A DNA stretch of 64,000 nt from Bradyrhizobium sp. 141 (lineage in GTDB: Bacteria > Pseudomonadota > Alphaproteobacteria > Rhizobiales > Xanthobacteraceae), in the NCBI RefSeq assembly GCF_023074055.1, contig NZ_JADPKR010000055.1, positions 1-64,000 on the forward strand, read 5' to 3'. The notes under the pieces were generated by a model. The model was not told the origin of the DNA, did not search any database, and saw only the letters and a program-made list of their open reading frames with translations. Positions within the stretch are counted from its first letter, which is position 1, and the number at the start of each line of letters is the position of its first letter. Below are positions 54,081 through 62,897 of the stretch, one piece after another. The position numbers and the translations under genes are program-made.

Positions 54081-56883
54081 ATTGCCCCAGCCGTTCGATC
54101 AGCGCCGGTGCGTGCACCTGGTCGGCCTTGTAATTGCCGGTCAGGGTGTACATCACGATGTTGGCGCCGGCGCGGTAGGCGAATTCGCGCTGGCGGGTGT
54201 CGCCGCCGGTCACCGGCAGCATGGCCTGGCCGTCGGGCCGCACCGCCCAGGCGCCGGCAAGATCGTTCGAGGTGATGATGATCGGCGAGACGCCGTCGCC
54301 GCCGCGCGCCGGCCGCTGCGCGCTGTCCTCATCCTCGTCGCGCGGCAGGGTCTCGACCCAGGTCTGGCCGGTGACGAAGCGGCCGGGGAAGTCGCGCAGC
54401 AGATAGAAGGTCTTGGTCAGCACGTGCTCGCGCGGCACCGGCTCGAGCTCGGGCACGTCGAGCGACGACAGGATCCCGCGCAGCGTCTGCATGCCCGGGG
54501 TCTGCGCCGCGCCGTTCGCGCCGGGCGGTGCTTCGATCGCGTCGCGCGTGTCGAACAGCACGGTGCCGCCCTGCTTCATGTAGGCGTCGATCTTGTTGAT
54601 GGCGTCCTGCGGCGGCTTGGGCGCGCCCGGCACGATCGGCCAGTAGATCAGCGGGAAGAAGGCGAGCTCGTCGCGCGCGGGATCGACCCCGACGGGATCG
54701 CCGGCCTCGAGCGCGGTGCGCTGGGCCAGGAACAGCGTCAGCCCGTTCATGCCGGCCTTGACGATGGAATCGACGTCGGCATTGCCCGTTACCACATAGG
54801 CGAGGCGGGTCTGCGACGTCGCCTTCATCGCGAAATCGTCCGCGGCGCCGTCGGCGCGCGACGGCGCCGGCGAGAGCGAGGTGAGCAGCAGGCCAAGGAC
54901 GATCATCGCGGGCGCGGCGCGGCGGCGCAGCAGCGCGGCGATCCCGCCGCCGAGCACCGCGACGATGATGGCGTCGATCAGGAACAGCGCGAGCGCCGTC
55001 GACAGCAACCAGCCGCGCAAGTCCCGCGGCTCGGCATTGGTGTAGGTGGCGTGCCGGGCGCGCAGGCTCGCGGTATTGAGAGCCGCGATGCGGTCGGCGG
55101 CGGCAAGCGTGTTCACGGCGAGCGGTCCTTCGGCCGGACCATAGAAGCCCGGCGGATGATCGGGAGTGGCCCGGTCGCGGTAATCCGCGGGCAGGGGCTT
55201 TGCGGTCGCCGGCGGCGGGCCGAAGGCGCCGAAACCGTCGAGCATGTGCAGCGGCGCCACCGTTTCAGTGGTCGCTTCGCTGGCAACGCCGGCGCCGGGC
55301 TTGGACGTGTAGCCGGACATATCGACCACCCGCCGCAGCATTTCCACGAAGGTGCCGGACATCGGCAGATCCGACCAGCGCATGTCGGCGCTGACGTGGA
55401 ACAGGCTGACCAGCCCCTTGCCGCGATGCTCGCCGGTCACCAGCGGCGTGCCGTCTTCCAGCGAGGCCCAGCTCTTGGTGGCGAGCACCGCGTCGGGCTC
55501 GGCCAGCACCTGGCGGCTCACGGTGACGTCCCTGGGGACCGCGACGCCAGCAAACGGACCGTCGGCGGCGAAGGAGGCCAGATGTTGCGGCTTCTCCCAG
55601 GTGAGACTGCCGCCGAGCGTGCGGCCGCCCTTGCGCAGCTTGACCGGGACGAGATCGTCTTCGGCCTGCGCCAGCCGGGGCCCTGCGAACCGCACCAGCA
55701 CGCCGCCCTGGTCGATCCAAGCATTGAGGCGCTCGCGCAGCTCAGGGGCGATGGTGCCGACATCGGCGAGGATGATCATCGGCAGCTTCTGGTCCAAAAA
55801 TTGGGTGATGCCCTGCTGCGGCGAGCCCTTGTCGGCGAGCCGCACGTCGGCGAACGGCGCCAGCGCGCGGGTGAGGTAGAAGGTCGGCGCCAGCAGCGGC
55901 TGCGCGGTCTCGCTGGTCGAGCTCGAGACGATGCCGATGGCGCGGCGGCGCCAGCGCTTGTCGAGCAGCTGAACCGCGCCGGCGGAGCGCTCGCCCGAGA
56001 TCTCGAGCCGGGTGATGTCGTTGCGCAGCTCGACCGGCAGATCGAACGCGGCGTCGGTCTCCTTGTCCTGCGGACCGAACGTATAGCGCGCTTCTCCGAT
56101 CGGCGAGGCCTTCTGGTCCAGCGCGCGCACGGTGCCGACAGCGATGCCGCTGTCGGTGCGCAGCACCTTCACCGTCATCCTGGCGGCGGCGTTCTCGGCC
56201 GCAACCAGCGCCAGCGGCGAGGAGGTGCCGCCTTCGAACACGGTCAGGCTGCGATCGCCGATGGTCTTGCCGAGGCCCTGCACGAAGTCCTCGCCGCGGC
56301 CGGTATCGACGCCATCGGACAGCCATGCGATCTCGCAATCGCCAGTGGCTTTCAGGAAGCGGTCGATTGCAGCCAGCGTCTCGACGCGGTCGATCGAATA
56401 GGGTTTTGGCGCGAGCTGGCGCAGCGCGACGCGCGCCGCGCCCGCCGGCATCAGGGTGATGTCGCGGTTCGGCTCGGACAGCGGCACCAGCGCGATGGCG
56501 CGGCGGTCGTTGTCGGCGTTGGCGATCAGCTCGTCGGCGGCCCTGATCCTGATGTCCCAATGCGAGGCCGCGCTCCAGCCGTCGTCGAACATGATCATCA
56601 GCGGCGCCTTGCTGCCGGCGAGGCCCGTTTGCGGATTCCAGATCGGGCCGGCGGCGGCGAAAATGACGAGCGCTGCAGCCAGGAGCCGCAATGCGGTCAG
56701 CCACCATGGCGTCCGCGAGGGCGTCTCTTCCCTTGGCGCAATGTCGAACAACAGGCGCGTCGGCGGAAACTCGATGCGGCGCGGCCGCGGCGGCATCACG
56801 CGCAGCAGCCACCACAGCACCGGAAGGCTGACGAGCCCGATCAGGAGCAGCGGTTGGGTGAAGGCGAGCGGCAGTCCCATCAT
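54079..56883 (-). CDS. BatA-N-terminal/DUF4159 membrane protein (MoxR operon)
   Basis: A 934-residue membrane protein. An N-terminal BatA-type segment (residues 1-85: L-L-L-I-G-L-V-S-L-P-V-L-W-W-L-L, then P-P-T-R-L-L-F-D-I) contains two helices. A vWA-like domain follows, in which the metal-site D-x-S-x-S reads D-D-G-W-S and is degenerate, with L-S-D-G-V-D-T later. A central amidotransferase-like region, two helices near residue 650 to 720, and a C-terminal DUF4159 domain (R-L-A-Y-V-V-T-G-N through F-A-Y-R-A-G-A-N-I) complete it. Its start overlaps the DUF58 stop (ATGA). An upstream in-frame start would lie inside the DUF58 gene and is rejected. Confidence 0.85.
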   Translation of the reverse strand: MMGLPLAFTQPLLLIGLVSLPVLWWLLRVMPPRPRRIEFPPTRLLFDIAPREETPSRTPWWLTALRLLAAALVIFAAAGPIWNPQTGLAGSKAPLMIMFDDGWSAASHWDIRIRAADELIANADNDRRAIALVPLSEPNRDITLMPAGAARVALRQLAPKPYSIDRVETLAAIDRFLKATGDCEIAWLSDGVDTGRGEDFVQGLGKTIGDRSLTVFEGGTSSPLALVAAENAAARMTVKVLRTDSGIAVGTVRALDQKASPIGEARYTFGPQDKETDAAFDLPVELRNDITRLEISGERSAGAVQLLDKRWRRRAIGIVSSSTSETAQPLLAPTFYLTRALAPFADVRLADKGSPQQGITQFLDQKLPMIILADVGTIAPELRERLNAWIDQGGVLVRFAGPRLAQAEDDLVPVKLRKGGRTLGGSLTWEKPQHLASFAADGPFAGVAVPRDVTVSRQVLAEPDAVLATKSWASLEDGTPLVTGEHRGKGLVSLFHVSADMRWSDLPMSGTFVEMLRRVVDMSGYTSKPGAGVASEATTETVAPLHMLDGFGAFGPPPATAKPLPADYRDRATPDHPPGFYGPAEGPLAVNTLAAADRIAALNTASLRARHATYTNAEPRDLRGWLLSTALALFLIDAIIVAVLGGGIAALLRRRAAPAMIVLGLLLTSLSPAPSRADGAADDFAMKATSQTRLAYVVTGNADVDSIVKAGMNGLTLFLAQRTALEAGDPVGVDPARDELAFFPLIYWPIVPGAPKPPQDAINKIDAYMKQGGTVLFDTRDAIEAPPGANGAAQTPGMQTLRGILSSLDVPELEPVPREHVLTKTFYLLRDFPGRFVTGQTWVETLPRDEDEDSAQRPARGGDGVSPIIITSNDLAGAWAVRPDGQAMLPVTGGDTRQREFAYRAGANIVMYTLTGNYKADQVHAPALIERLGQ

Positions 56884-57827
56884 GCGGCCGGCCCCACCTT
56901 GATCGTCGTGGTGCGGGCGCCCGACTTGCTCACCTGCATGCCGGCATGCAGGAACAGCAGCAGCTCGGCGGCGGAGCGATCGGTGGCGTGCGTCGTGAAC
57001 AGCCAGTCCAGCTTGTTGGTTTCCGCGCGGATCTGGTCGCGGTGCAGCGCGAGCCGCGCGGTGTAATCCTGCGCCCAACTCTCCGCGCGGCCGGCGGTGA
57101 TCACGCCGAACCCTTCGGGCTCGACGAACTCGACGCGGCCGGAATAGGGGAACGACTCTTCGGCGGGATCGACGATCTGCACCAGCGTGCCGTGCGCGCC
57201 GGAACCGGAGAGCCCTGCGAGGGTGGCCCTGATCTCTGATATCGGCGACCAGAAATCCGACAGCACGATCGTCTCTGCGAGCGCCGCAGGCACGAAGGAC
57301 GGCGGCAGGCTGAGACGATCGGCGTCGTCATGCAGCATCGCCTGCGCCATCTTGTCGATGACGCTGCGGCTCGCCGTCGGCGCCATCAGCCCGGGAATGC
57401 CGACGCGTTCGCCGCCGGAGACCAGCAGTTCGGCCAGTGCGAACGCGACGATCAGGGTCCGTTCGAGCTTGGACTCGCGCGCGGATTTCGAGGCGAACGC
57501 CATCGAGGGCGAGCGGTCGGGCCAGATCCAGACCGTGTGCGAGGCTTCCCATTCGAGCTCGCGGACATAGAGATGGTCGTCGCGCGCCGAGCGCCGCCAG
57601 TCGACGTTCTGCGCCGGCTCGCCGGAGACGAAACGGCGATATTGCCAGAAATTCTCGCCGGAGCCGGCGCGGCGCCGTCCATGCAGGCCGTGGATGACGT
57701 TGGCGGCGATACGGCGGGCCTCGAGCACCAGGCGCGGCAAGGAAGCTGCGAGCGTGCGGCTTTCGCCATCGGCACGTCGGATCGCAATGATCTCCTTCGC
57801 CGCGTGCCCGTTCTCCGCTGCCATCAA
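56880..57827 (-). CDS. DUF58 domain-containing protein
   Basis: A 315-residue protein of the DUF58 family, vWA-related proteins almost always encoded next to MoxR ATPases. The signature V-D-W-R-R-S-A-R (near residue 75) is followed by Y-V-R-E-L-E-W-E and W-P-D-R-S-P-S-M, a D-x-S-x-S-type site. It probably acts as the substrate-recognising partner of the AAA+ ATPase. Both ends overlap neighbouring genes by four bases, indicating one transcript. Confidence 0.9.
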   Translation of the reverse strand: MMAAENGHAAKEIIAIRRADGESRTLAASLPRLVLEARRIAANVIHGLHGRRRAGSGENFWQYRRFVSGEPAQNVDWRRSARDDHLYVRELEWEASHTVWIWPDRSPSMAFASKSARESKLERTLIVAFALAELLVSGGERVGIPGLMAPTASRSVIDKMAQAMLHDDADRLSLPPSFVPAALAETIVLSDFWSPISEIRATLAGLSGSGAHGTLVQIVDPAEESFPYSGRVEFVEPEGFGVITAGRAESWAQDYTARLALHRDQIRAETNKLDWLFTTHATDRSAAELLLFLHAGMQVSKSGARTTTIKVGPAA

Positions 57828-58822
57828 CCGATCCGTGTCTTCAATTGCCGGATCACGTCCGGAATCGTGCGGCCTTCGGCGCGCGCCTGGAAGGTCAGCG
57901 CCATGCGGTGCTTCAGCACGGGCTCGGCGAGGTCGAGGACGTCGTCGACCGAGGGCGCCAGGCGTCCGTCGATCAGCGCACGCGCGCGCACGGCCAGCAT
58001 CAGCGATTGGCTGGCGCGCGGGCCGGGGCCCCAGGCGATGAACTTGCCGGCTTCGCCGGCGTCCGGACCGGGACGGGCCGAGCGCACCAGCGACAGGATC
58101 GCCTCCACCACGGAATCGCCGACCGGCAGGCGCCGGATCAGCCGCTGCGCGGTGATCAGCGCATCCGCGGTCATCGCTCCCCTCGCCAGCGTTTCCTCGG
58201 CGCCGGTGGTCTCGAACAGGATGCGGCGCTCGGCGTCGCGATCGGGATAGTCGACGTCGATCTCCATCAGGAAGCGGTCGAGCTGAGCTTCGGGCAGCGG
58301 ATAGGTGCCTTCCTGCTCCAGCGGGTTCTGCGTCGCGAGCACGTGGAACGGCTTTGGCAGATCGTGGCGCGCGCCGGCGACGGTGATGTGCTGCTCCTGC
58401 ATCGCCTGCAGCAGCGCCGACTGCGTGCGCGGGCTGGCGCGGTTGATCTCGTCCGCCATCAGCAGCTGCGCGAACACCGGACCCGAAATGAAGCGGAAGG
58501 CGCGCTTGCCGGCGGTGCTCTCATCCAGCACCTCGGCGCCGAGAATGTCCGACGGCATCAGGTCGGGCGTGAACTGAATGCGCTTGGCATCGAGACCGAG
58601 CGTGACGCCGAGCGTCTCGACCAGCTTGGTCTTGGCGAGACCGGGCACGCCGATCAGCAGCGCATGGCCGCCGGAGAGGATGGTGACCAGCGTGTTCTCG
58701 ATCACGCGATCCTGGCCGAAGATGACGGATGCGATCGCCTCTTTCGCTGCGCGAATCTGGCCCGACACCTGCTCGGCCGAACGGACGATCCCGTCCTCGA
58801 GTTTCTCGACACTCTCCGCCAT
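57824..58822 (-). CDS. MoxR-family AAA+ ATPase
   Basis: An AAA+ chaperone-like ATPase of 332 residues and the first gene of the four-gene operon. Walker A is G-V-P-G-L-A-K-T-K (about residues 56-64) and Walker B L-L-M-A-D-E-I-N-R-A. Sensor 1 follows in A-T-Q-N-P, and the C-terminal lid is present. The start has GAAGGAGC upstream. MoxR proteins with vWA partners are thought to mature or insert cofactors into client complexes or to serve envelope stress functions. The client here is unknown. Confidence 0.93.
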   Translation of the reverse strand: MAESVEKLEDGIVRSAEQVSGQIRAAKEAIASVIFGQDRVIENTLVTILSGGHALLIGVPGLAKTKLVETLGVTLGLDAKRIQFTPDLMPSDILGAEVLDESTAGKRAFRFISGPVFAQLLMADEINRASPRTQSALLQAMQEQHITVAGARHDLPKPFHVLATQNPLEQEGTYPLPEAQLDRFLMEIDVDYPDRDAERRILFETTGAEETLARGAMTADALITAQRLIRRLPVGDSVVEAILSLVRSARPGPDAGEAGKFIAWGPGPRASQSLMLAVRARALIDGRLAPSVDDVLDLAEPVLKHRMALTFQARAEGRTIPDVIRQLKTRIG

Positions 58823-59118
58823 CCGTTCGCTCCTTCAGCCCGCCATGCGGCTTGCGTCATGATGTCATCGCATCACGCCAATTCATCACGCCACGTGATC
58901 ACCGCCACGTCATCATGCTAGATCATGGGCCCTATGCTAGACTTGCAGGAAGGCCATGTATTCGTTGAATTAACCTATCCCCACCTTATCGGCTTCGGGT
59001 TATGTACGGCATCACGAAGTGGCGACCTCCCACACCGGACCAATCCGCGGTGGAACCGAGCGCCGATGTACAACGTAGACCTGCACCAATCGTGCCAAGG
59101 ACAAAGTCAGGGCAAACC
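58823..59118. other. 296-bp divergent intergenic region with CATCACGCCA repeats
   Basis: This region holds the divergent promoters of the moxR operon and the DUF1285 operon. CATCACGCCA occurs at 58871-58880 and 58884-58893 with a weaker third unit (ATCACCGCCA) just after, and cgtcatcatg and gatcatg motifs cluster nearby. No gene is supported. The repeats may be regulator sites, but no family is suggested by them. Confidence 0.45.
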
Positions 59119-59730
59119 ATGGCGAACCAAGGGCAGTGCGCCGATCGTGGTCTCGAGGGGCTGACTGCCGCGGCCAAAAGTGCTGCCGCTGCCGAAGGCG
59201 CCAAAAAGGGCCTGCCTCCGGTGCATCTGTGGAATCCGCCGTTTTGCGGCGATCTCGACATCCGAATCGCCTCCGATGGTACTTGGTTCTACATGGGGAC
59301 GCCAATCGGGCGCCCCGCTCTGGTCCGGCTGTTTTCGACCATCCTGAAGCGCGAGGGCGACAAGCACTTCCTGGTCACGCCGGTCGAGAAGGTCGGCATC
59401 CGCGTCGATGATGCGCCGTTCATGGCGGTCGAGATGGTCAAGGATGGCGAGGGCAAGGATCGCGTGCTGCGCTTCCGCACCAATGTCGACGACTGGGTCG
59501 CCTGCGATGCCGCGCACCGGCTGCGCTTCGAGCAGGCCAGGGACGGCGGGCTGACGCCGTATTTGCATGTCCGCGCCGAGCTCTGGGCCAAGGTCACGCG
59601 GGCGCTCTATTACGATCTGGTTGACATGGGTGAGGAGCGGATGGTCGATGGCCAGCCGATGTTCGGCGTCGAATCATCAGGCGAATTCTTCGCCATGGCC
59701 GATGCGGAGCAGGTGAGGGCCGCGCTTTGA
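59119..59730 (+). CDS. DUF1285 domain-containing protein
   Basis: A 203-residue cytosolic protein of the DUF1285 family. The typical segments are W-N-P-P-F-C-G-D-L-D-I-R-I, G-T-W-F-Y-M-G-T-P-I-G-R, and F-L-V-T-P-V-E-K-V-G-I-R-V-D-D-A-P-F. ATG 59119 is chosen; the in-frame extension to 59002 has no family similarity. Its stop overlaps the NUDIX start. Function unknown; the conserved neighbourhood with NUDIX and CCA-adding enzyme is the only hint. Confidence 0.88.
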   Translation: MANQGQCADRGLEGLTAAAKSAAAAEGAKKGLPPVHLWNPPFCGDLDIRIASDGTWFYMGTPIGRPALVRLFSTILKREGDKHFLVTPVEKVGIRVDDAPFMAVEMVKDGEGKDRVLRFRTNVDDWVACDAAHRLRFEQARDGGLTPYLHVRAELWAKVTRALYYDLVDMGEERMVDGQPMFGVESSGEFFAMADAEQVRAAL

Positions 59731-60398
59731 ACAAGCCTATCCTGAAGAACGGTCCTGTTGCGATCGGCGCGGCGGATTTCTTTGCGCGCTCCCGGGCCAA
59801 GCTTGCTTTCGACGTGCCGCCCGGTCTCTACGATCCCAATATCATCCCGGCCTCGGGCGACCCCGGCACCGACAAGATGCTCGAGATCATCGCGCGCGAG
59901 CAACCGGTGCGGCCGGCGGCGGTCCTGATCGCGGTGGTCGACCATCCGGAGCCGACCATCCTGTTGACGCAGCGCTCGGCGCATCTGAACGACCATGCCG
60001 GCCAGATCGCCTTTCCCGGCGGCAAGATCGACGCGATCGACTCGTCACCGCTGGACGCCGCGCTGCGCGAGGCCGAGGAGGAAGTCGGGCTGTCCAGAGA
60101 CTTTGTCGAGCCGCTCGGCTATCTCGATCTCTACGGCACGGGGTTCGGCTTCCGCATCCTGCCGACGGTCGCCAAAGTGCGACCGGGCTTTCAGCTCACC
60201 ATCAACCATTCCGAGGTTGATGACGCGTTCGAGGTGCCGCTATCCTTCCTGATGAATCCGGTGAACCATCAGGTGCACAGCAAGGAATTCCGCGGCATGG
60301 AGCGCTCCTACTACGCGATGCCGTTCGCGGAACGCTACATCTGGGGTGCGACGGCCGGCATGCTGCGTGTGCTGTATGAGCGGATCTATTCATCATGA
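59727..60398 (+). CDS. CoA pyrophosphatase (NUDIX, NudL/Nudt7-like)
   Basis: A NUDIX hydrolase of 223 residues expected to cleave CoA or acyl-CoA to 3',5'-ADP and phosphopantetheine. The CoA-specific extension G-Q-I-A-F-P-G-G-K-I-D precedes the NUDIX core A-A-L-R-E-A-E-E-E-V-G-L (about residues 92-121), with L-L-T-Q-R-S-A-H-L upstream. The start is TTG at 59727, overlapping the DUF1285 stop; no better start is available. The end overlaps the DUF6111 gene (ATGA). Confidence 0.9.
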   Translation: MNKPILKNGPVAIGAADFFARSRAKLAFDVPPGLYDPNIIPASGDPGTDKMLEIIAREQPVRPAAVLIAVVDHPEPTILLTQRSAHLNDHAGQIAFPGGKIDAIDSSPLDAALREAEEEVGLSRDFVEPLGYLDLYGTGFGFRILPTVAKVRPGFQLTINHSEVDDAFEVPLSFLMNPVNHQVHSKEFRGMERSYYAMPFAERYIWGATAGMLRVLYERIYSS

Positions 60399-60658
60399 TC
60401 CGGCCGGTTCTGACCGAGATCGGAATCTTCCTCATTCCCTTTGTCGTCTATGCGCTGTTCCTGGCCGCGACGCGGTCCGGCCTGTTCGCACGATCGTCCT
60501 GGCCGGTCACCATCGTCGCGCGCCTTGTCCTGGCGGCGCTCGTGCTGGTGATTGCCGGGCTGATCGGCTTTGCGCATTTCTCCGGCGCCGCCCCAGATTC
60601 GACCTACGTTCCCGCCCATATCGAGAACGGCCGGCTGGTGCCGGGCGTGGAAAAATAG
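60395..60658 (+). CDS. DUF6111 family small membrane protein
   Basis: An 87-residue protein with two membrane helices (about residues 7-25 and 34-58) and a short periplasmic or cytosolic C-terminus with Y-V-P-A-H-I-E-N-G-R-L-V-P-G. That ending is the family's characteristic conserved motif. It overlaps the NUDIX gene start-to-stop and precedes the CCA gene by 10 bp. Function unknown. Confidence 0.85.
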   Translation: MIRPVLTEIGIFLIPFVVYALFLAATRSGLFARSSWPVTIVARLVLAALVLVIAGLIGFAHFSGAAPDSTYVPAHIENGRLVPGVEK

Positions 60659-60668
60659 GGGCAGCACG

Positions 60669-61937
60669 ATGAGCGCGGAGCCGCTACTTGCGCCAATTCT
60701 TGCCGATGCGCCCTGGCTGATCTCTGGCGGGACCGCGCGCGTCCTGCGATTGCTCAACGCTGACGGCGAGGAGGCGCGGGTGGTCGGCGGCGCCGTGCGC
60801 AACGCGCTGCTCGGTCTCAAGCCCGGCGACATCGACATCGCGACCACGGCGCGGCCGGAGGAGGTGATGCGGCGCGCCAAGGTTGCCGGCATCAAGAGCG
60901 TGCCGACCGGCATCGATCACGGCACCATCACGCTGGTGATCGACAGTCACCCCTATGAAGTCACGACGCTGCGTGAGGACACCGAGACCTTCGGCCGCAA
61001 GGCCAAGGTCGCGTTCGGCCGCGACTGGGTGAAGGACGCCGAGCGGCGCGACTTCACCATGAACGGCCTGTCGGTCGATGCGGCAGGCGTCGTCTACGAC
61101 CATGTTGGCGGCATCGCGGATGCGAAAGCGCGCCGCGTGCGCTTCATCGGCAATCCCGACCAGCGCATCGCCGAGGACTACTTGCGCATCCTGCGCTTCT
61201 TCCGCATCCACGCCGCCTTCGGCGCGGGCGAGCCCGACCGCGACGGCTATCTCGCCTGCATCCGGGGGCATGCGGGTCTTGCGAGCCTCTCGGCCGAGCG
61301 GGTGCGGATGGAGATGCTGAAGCTGCTGGTGACATCAGGCGCATCCGCGGCCGCGCTGGCCATGGCCGAGGGCGGATTGCTGCAGGCGCTGACCGGCGGC
61401 GTCGTCTATACCGGGCCGCTGACGACGATGATCGCGATCGAGCGCGAGCTCGGCCTCACTGCGAGCACCACGCGGCGCCTCGCTGCGCTGACCGTCGCCG
61501 TGACCGAAGATGCCAAGCGCGTCGCCGCGCGCTTGCGGCTGTCCAATGCCGAGACCAAGGCGCTGGATTCGATGGGCCACCGCTGGTGGCGCCTGGTCAC
61601 CAAGGACGAGGCCAATGCACGGCGGCTGCTCTACCGGCTCGGGGCCGAGCGCTATCACGATCGTGTGTTGCTGGGATGGGCGCGGGCCGGCGGCGATGTC
61701 ACCTCAATGCACTGGCGCGCGCTCGCCGAGCTGCCGCAGCGCTGGACTGCGCCGAAATTTCCGTTGAAGGCCGCCGACTTCATCACGCGCGGCCTGGCCG
61801 AAGGACCTGCGCTCGGACATGTGTTGACGCTCGCCGAGGACGCTTGGCTTGCGGCAGATTTTCCCCTAGATGAAGCCGCGCTCGCTTCCATCGCCGATCA
61901 AGCTGTGGCCCGCATCGGCCGCGACGAGAGAACGTGA
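60669..61937 (+). CDS. cca: CCA tRNA nucleotidyltransferase
   Basis: Adds or repairs the 3'-CCA end of tRNAs (a poly(A)-polymerase family relative is the alternative). Class II nucleotidyltransferase motifs are seen: V-G-G-A-V-R-N-A-L-L-G and D-I-D-I-A-T-T-A near residues 37-60, then R-R-D-F-T-M-N-G-L and Q-R-I-A-E-D-Y-L-R-I-L-R-F-F-R. Length 422. ATG 60669 has AGGGG upstream; the longer frame from 60570 overlaps DUF6111. Its stop overlaps the GTG of the next gene. Confidence 0.92.
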   Translation: MSAEPLLAPILADAPWLISGGTARVLRLLNADGEEARVVGGAVRNALLGLKPGDIDIATTARPEEVMRRAKVAGIKSVPTGIDHGTITLVIDSHPYEVTTLREDTETFGRKAKVAFGRDWVKDAERRDFTMNGLSVDAAGVVYDHVGGIADAKARRVRFIGNPDQRIAEDYLRILRFFRIHAAFGAGEPDRDGYLACIRGHAGLASLSAERVRMEMLKLLVTSGASAAALAMAEGGLLQALTGGVVYTGPLTTMIAIERELGLTASTTRRLAALTVAVTEDAKRVAARLRLSNAETKALDSMGHRWWRLVTKDEANARRLLYRLGAERYHDRVLLGWARAGGDVTSMHWRALAELPQRWTAPKFPLKAADFITRGLAEGPALGHVLTLAEDAWLAADFPLDEAALASIADQAVARIGRDERT

Positions 61938-62702
61938 CCATCGTCTCAGCCTTCGCCGACATCGATTTTTCAGCTCCTGCTGGTCGCCTTGATGGCGTTG
62001 TTTGCATCGATCATCGGTGGTCTCGCTGGCTACGGCACCGGCGCCTTGATGCCGCTGGTGCTGGTGCCGCTGGTCGGCGCCGAGCCCGTGGTACCGATCA
62101 TCGCGATCTCGGCGATGCTCACCAATTCGAGCCGCGCACTCGCCTATATCCGCTACGCCGACCGCCGCCGCGCGCTGATCGTGCTCGCCTGCGCAGGCTT
62201 GACGACGGCGCTCGGCGCCTACGGCTATACGCGGCTGACCAACGCGGGCGCGGCGCTCGTGATCGGCGCCATGCTGATCCTGAGCGTGCCGCTGCGCCGC
62301 GTGCTCCGCCGGCGAAGCGTGCGGATCGGCGACTCTGGCCTTGCCGCCGGCTCGGTCGGCTACGGCGTGCTGGTCGGCGGCACCTCCGGCTCCGGCGTGA
62401 TCCTGCTCTCGCTCCTGATGGCCGCAGGGCTCGAAGGCGCCGCGGTGATCGCGACCGATGCGATGATCTCGCTCGGCACCGGCCTCATCAAGATCTCCGT
62501 GTTCGGCCTCGCCGGCGCCGTGACCGCGCAGGTGCTCGCCTTCGCGCTGCTGATCGGCGCGATCGCGATCCCCGGTGCGTTCCTGGCAAAAGCCTTTGTC
62601 GAGCGGATGCCGGTGCACATCCACTCCGCGATCCTCGATGTTGCGGTGATCACAGGCGGGATGGTGATGATCTCGGCGGCGGCGAGGCAACTCGTCGCGT
62701 AG
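61934..62702 (+). pseudogene. TSUP (TauE/SafE) family transporter, frameshifted at a T5 run
   Basis: A sulfite-exporter-family membrane protein. The frame from TTG 61989/ATG 61992 encodes G-G-L-A-G-Y-G-T-G-A-L-M-P-L-V-L, A-I-S-A-M-L-T-N-S-S-R and six or more helices, but lacks the start of helix 1. The missing part is in two frames: GTG 61934, which overlaps the cca stop, begins T-I-V-S-A-F-A-D-I-D-F, and after the T run (61966-61970) the other frame reads Q-L-L-L-V-A-L-M-A-L-F. Removing one T gives a continuous 255-residue protein. The gene may be intact in the cell if the extra T is a sequencing error; a shortened protein from 61989 is the alternative. Confidence 0.78.
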
Positions 62703-62897
62703 ATGATCCGCTCCAGTTGGCGTTTGCGCCTGGACCGTCAACCGGGCCTCGTTTTCGTAATGGTCGGCTTGGACAACCTTGACCCGGCCGAACCGACGCG
62801 ATGACCTAAAGCCCACTTGAGCGTCTTGTCTCCGGTCGCTTTGTGGCCTCTAATATCCACGGTATGCCTGCCCCTCGAGCGCCGGTCGTGTCACCAG

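Noticed and set aside
54082..57066. 994-codon plus-strand open frame opposite the DUF4159 gene
   Set aside because: It is antisense to a gene with clear domains. The long Arg/His/Gly-rich run comes from GC bias.
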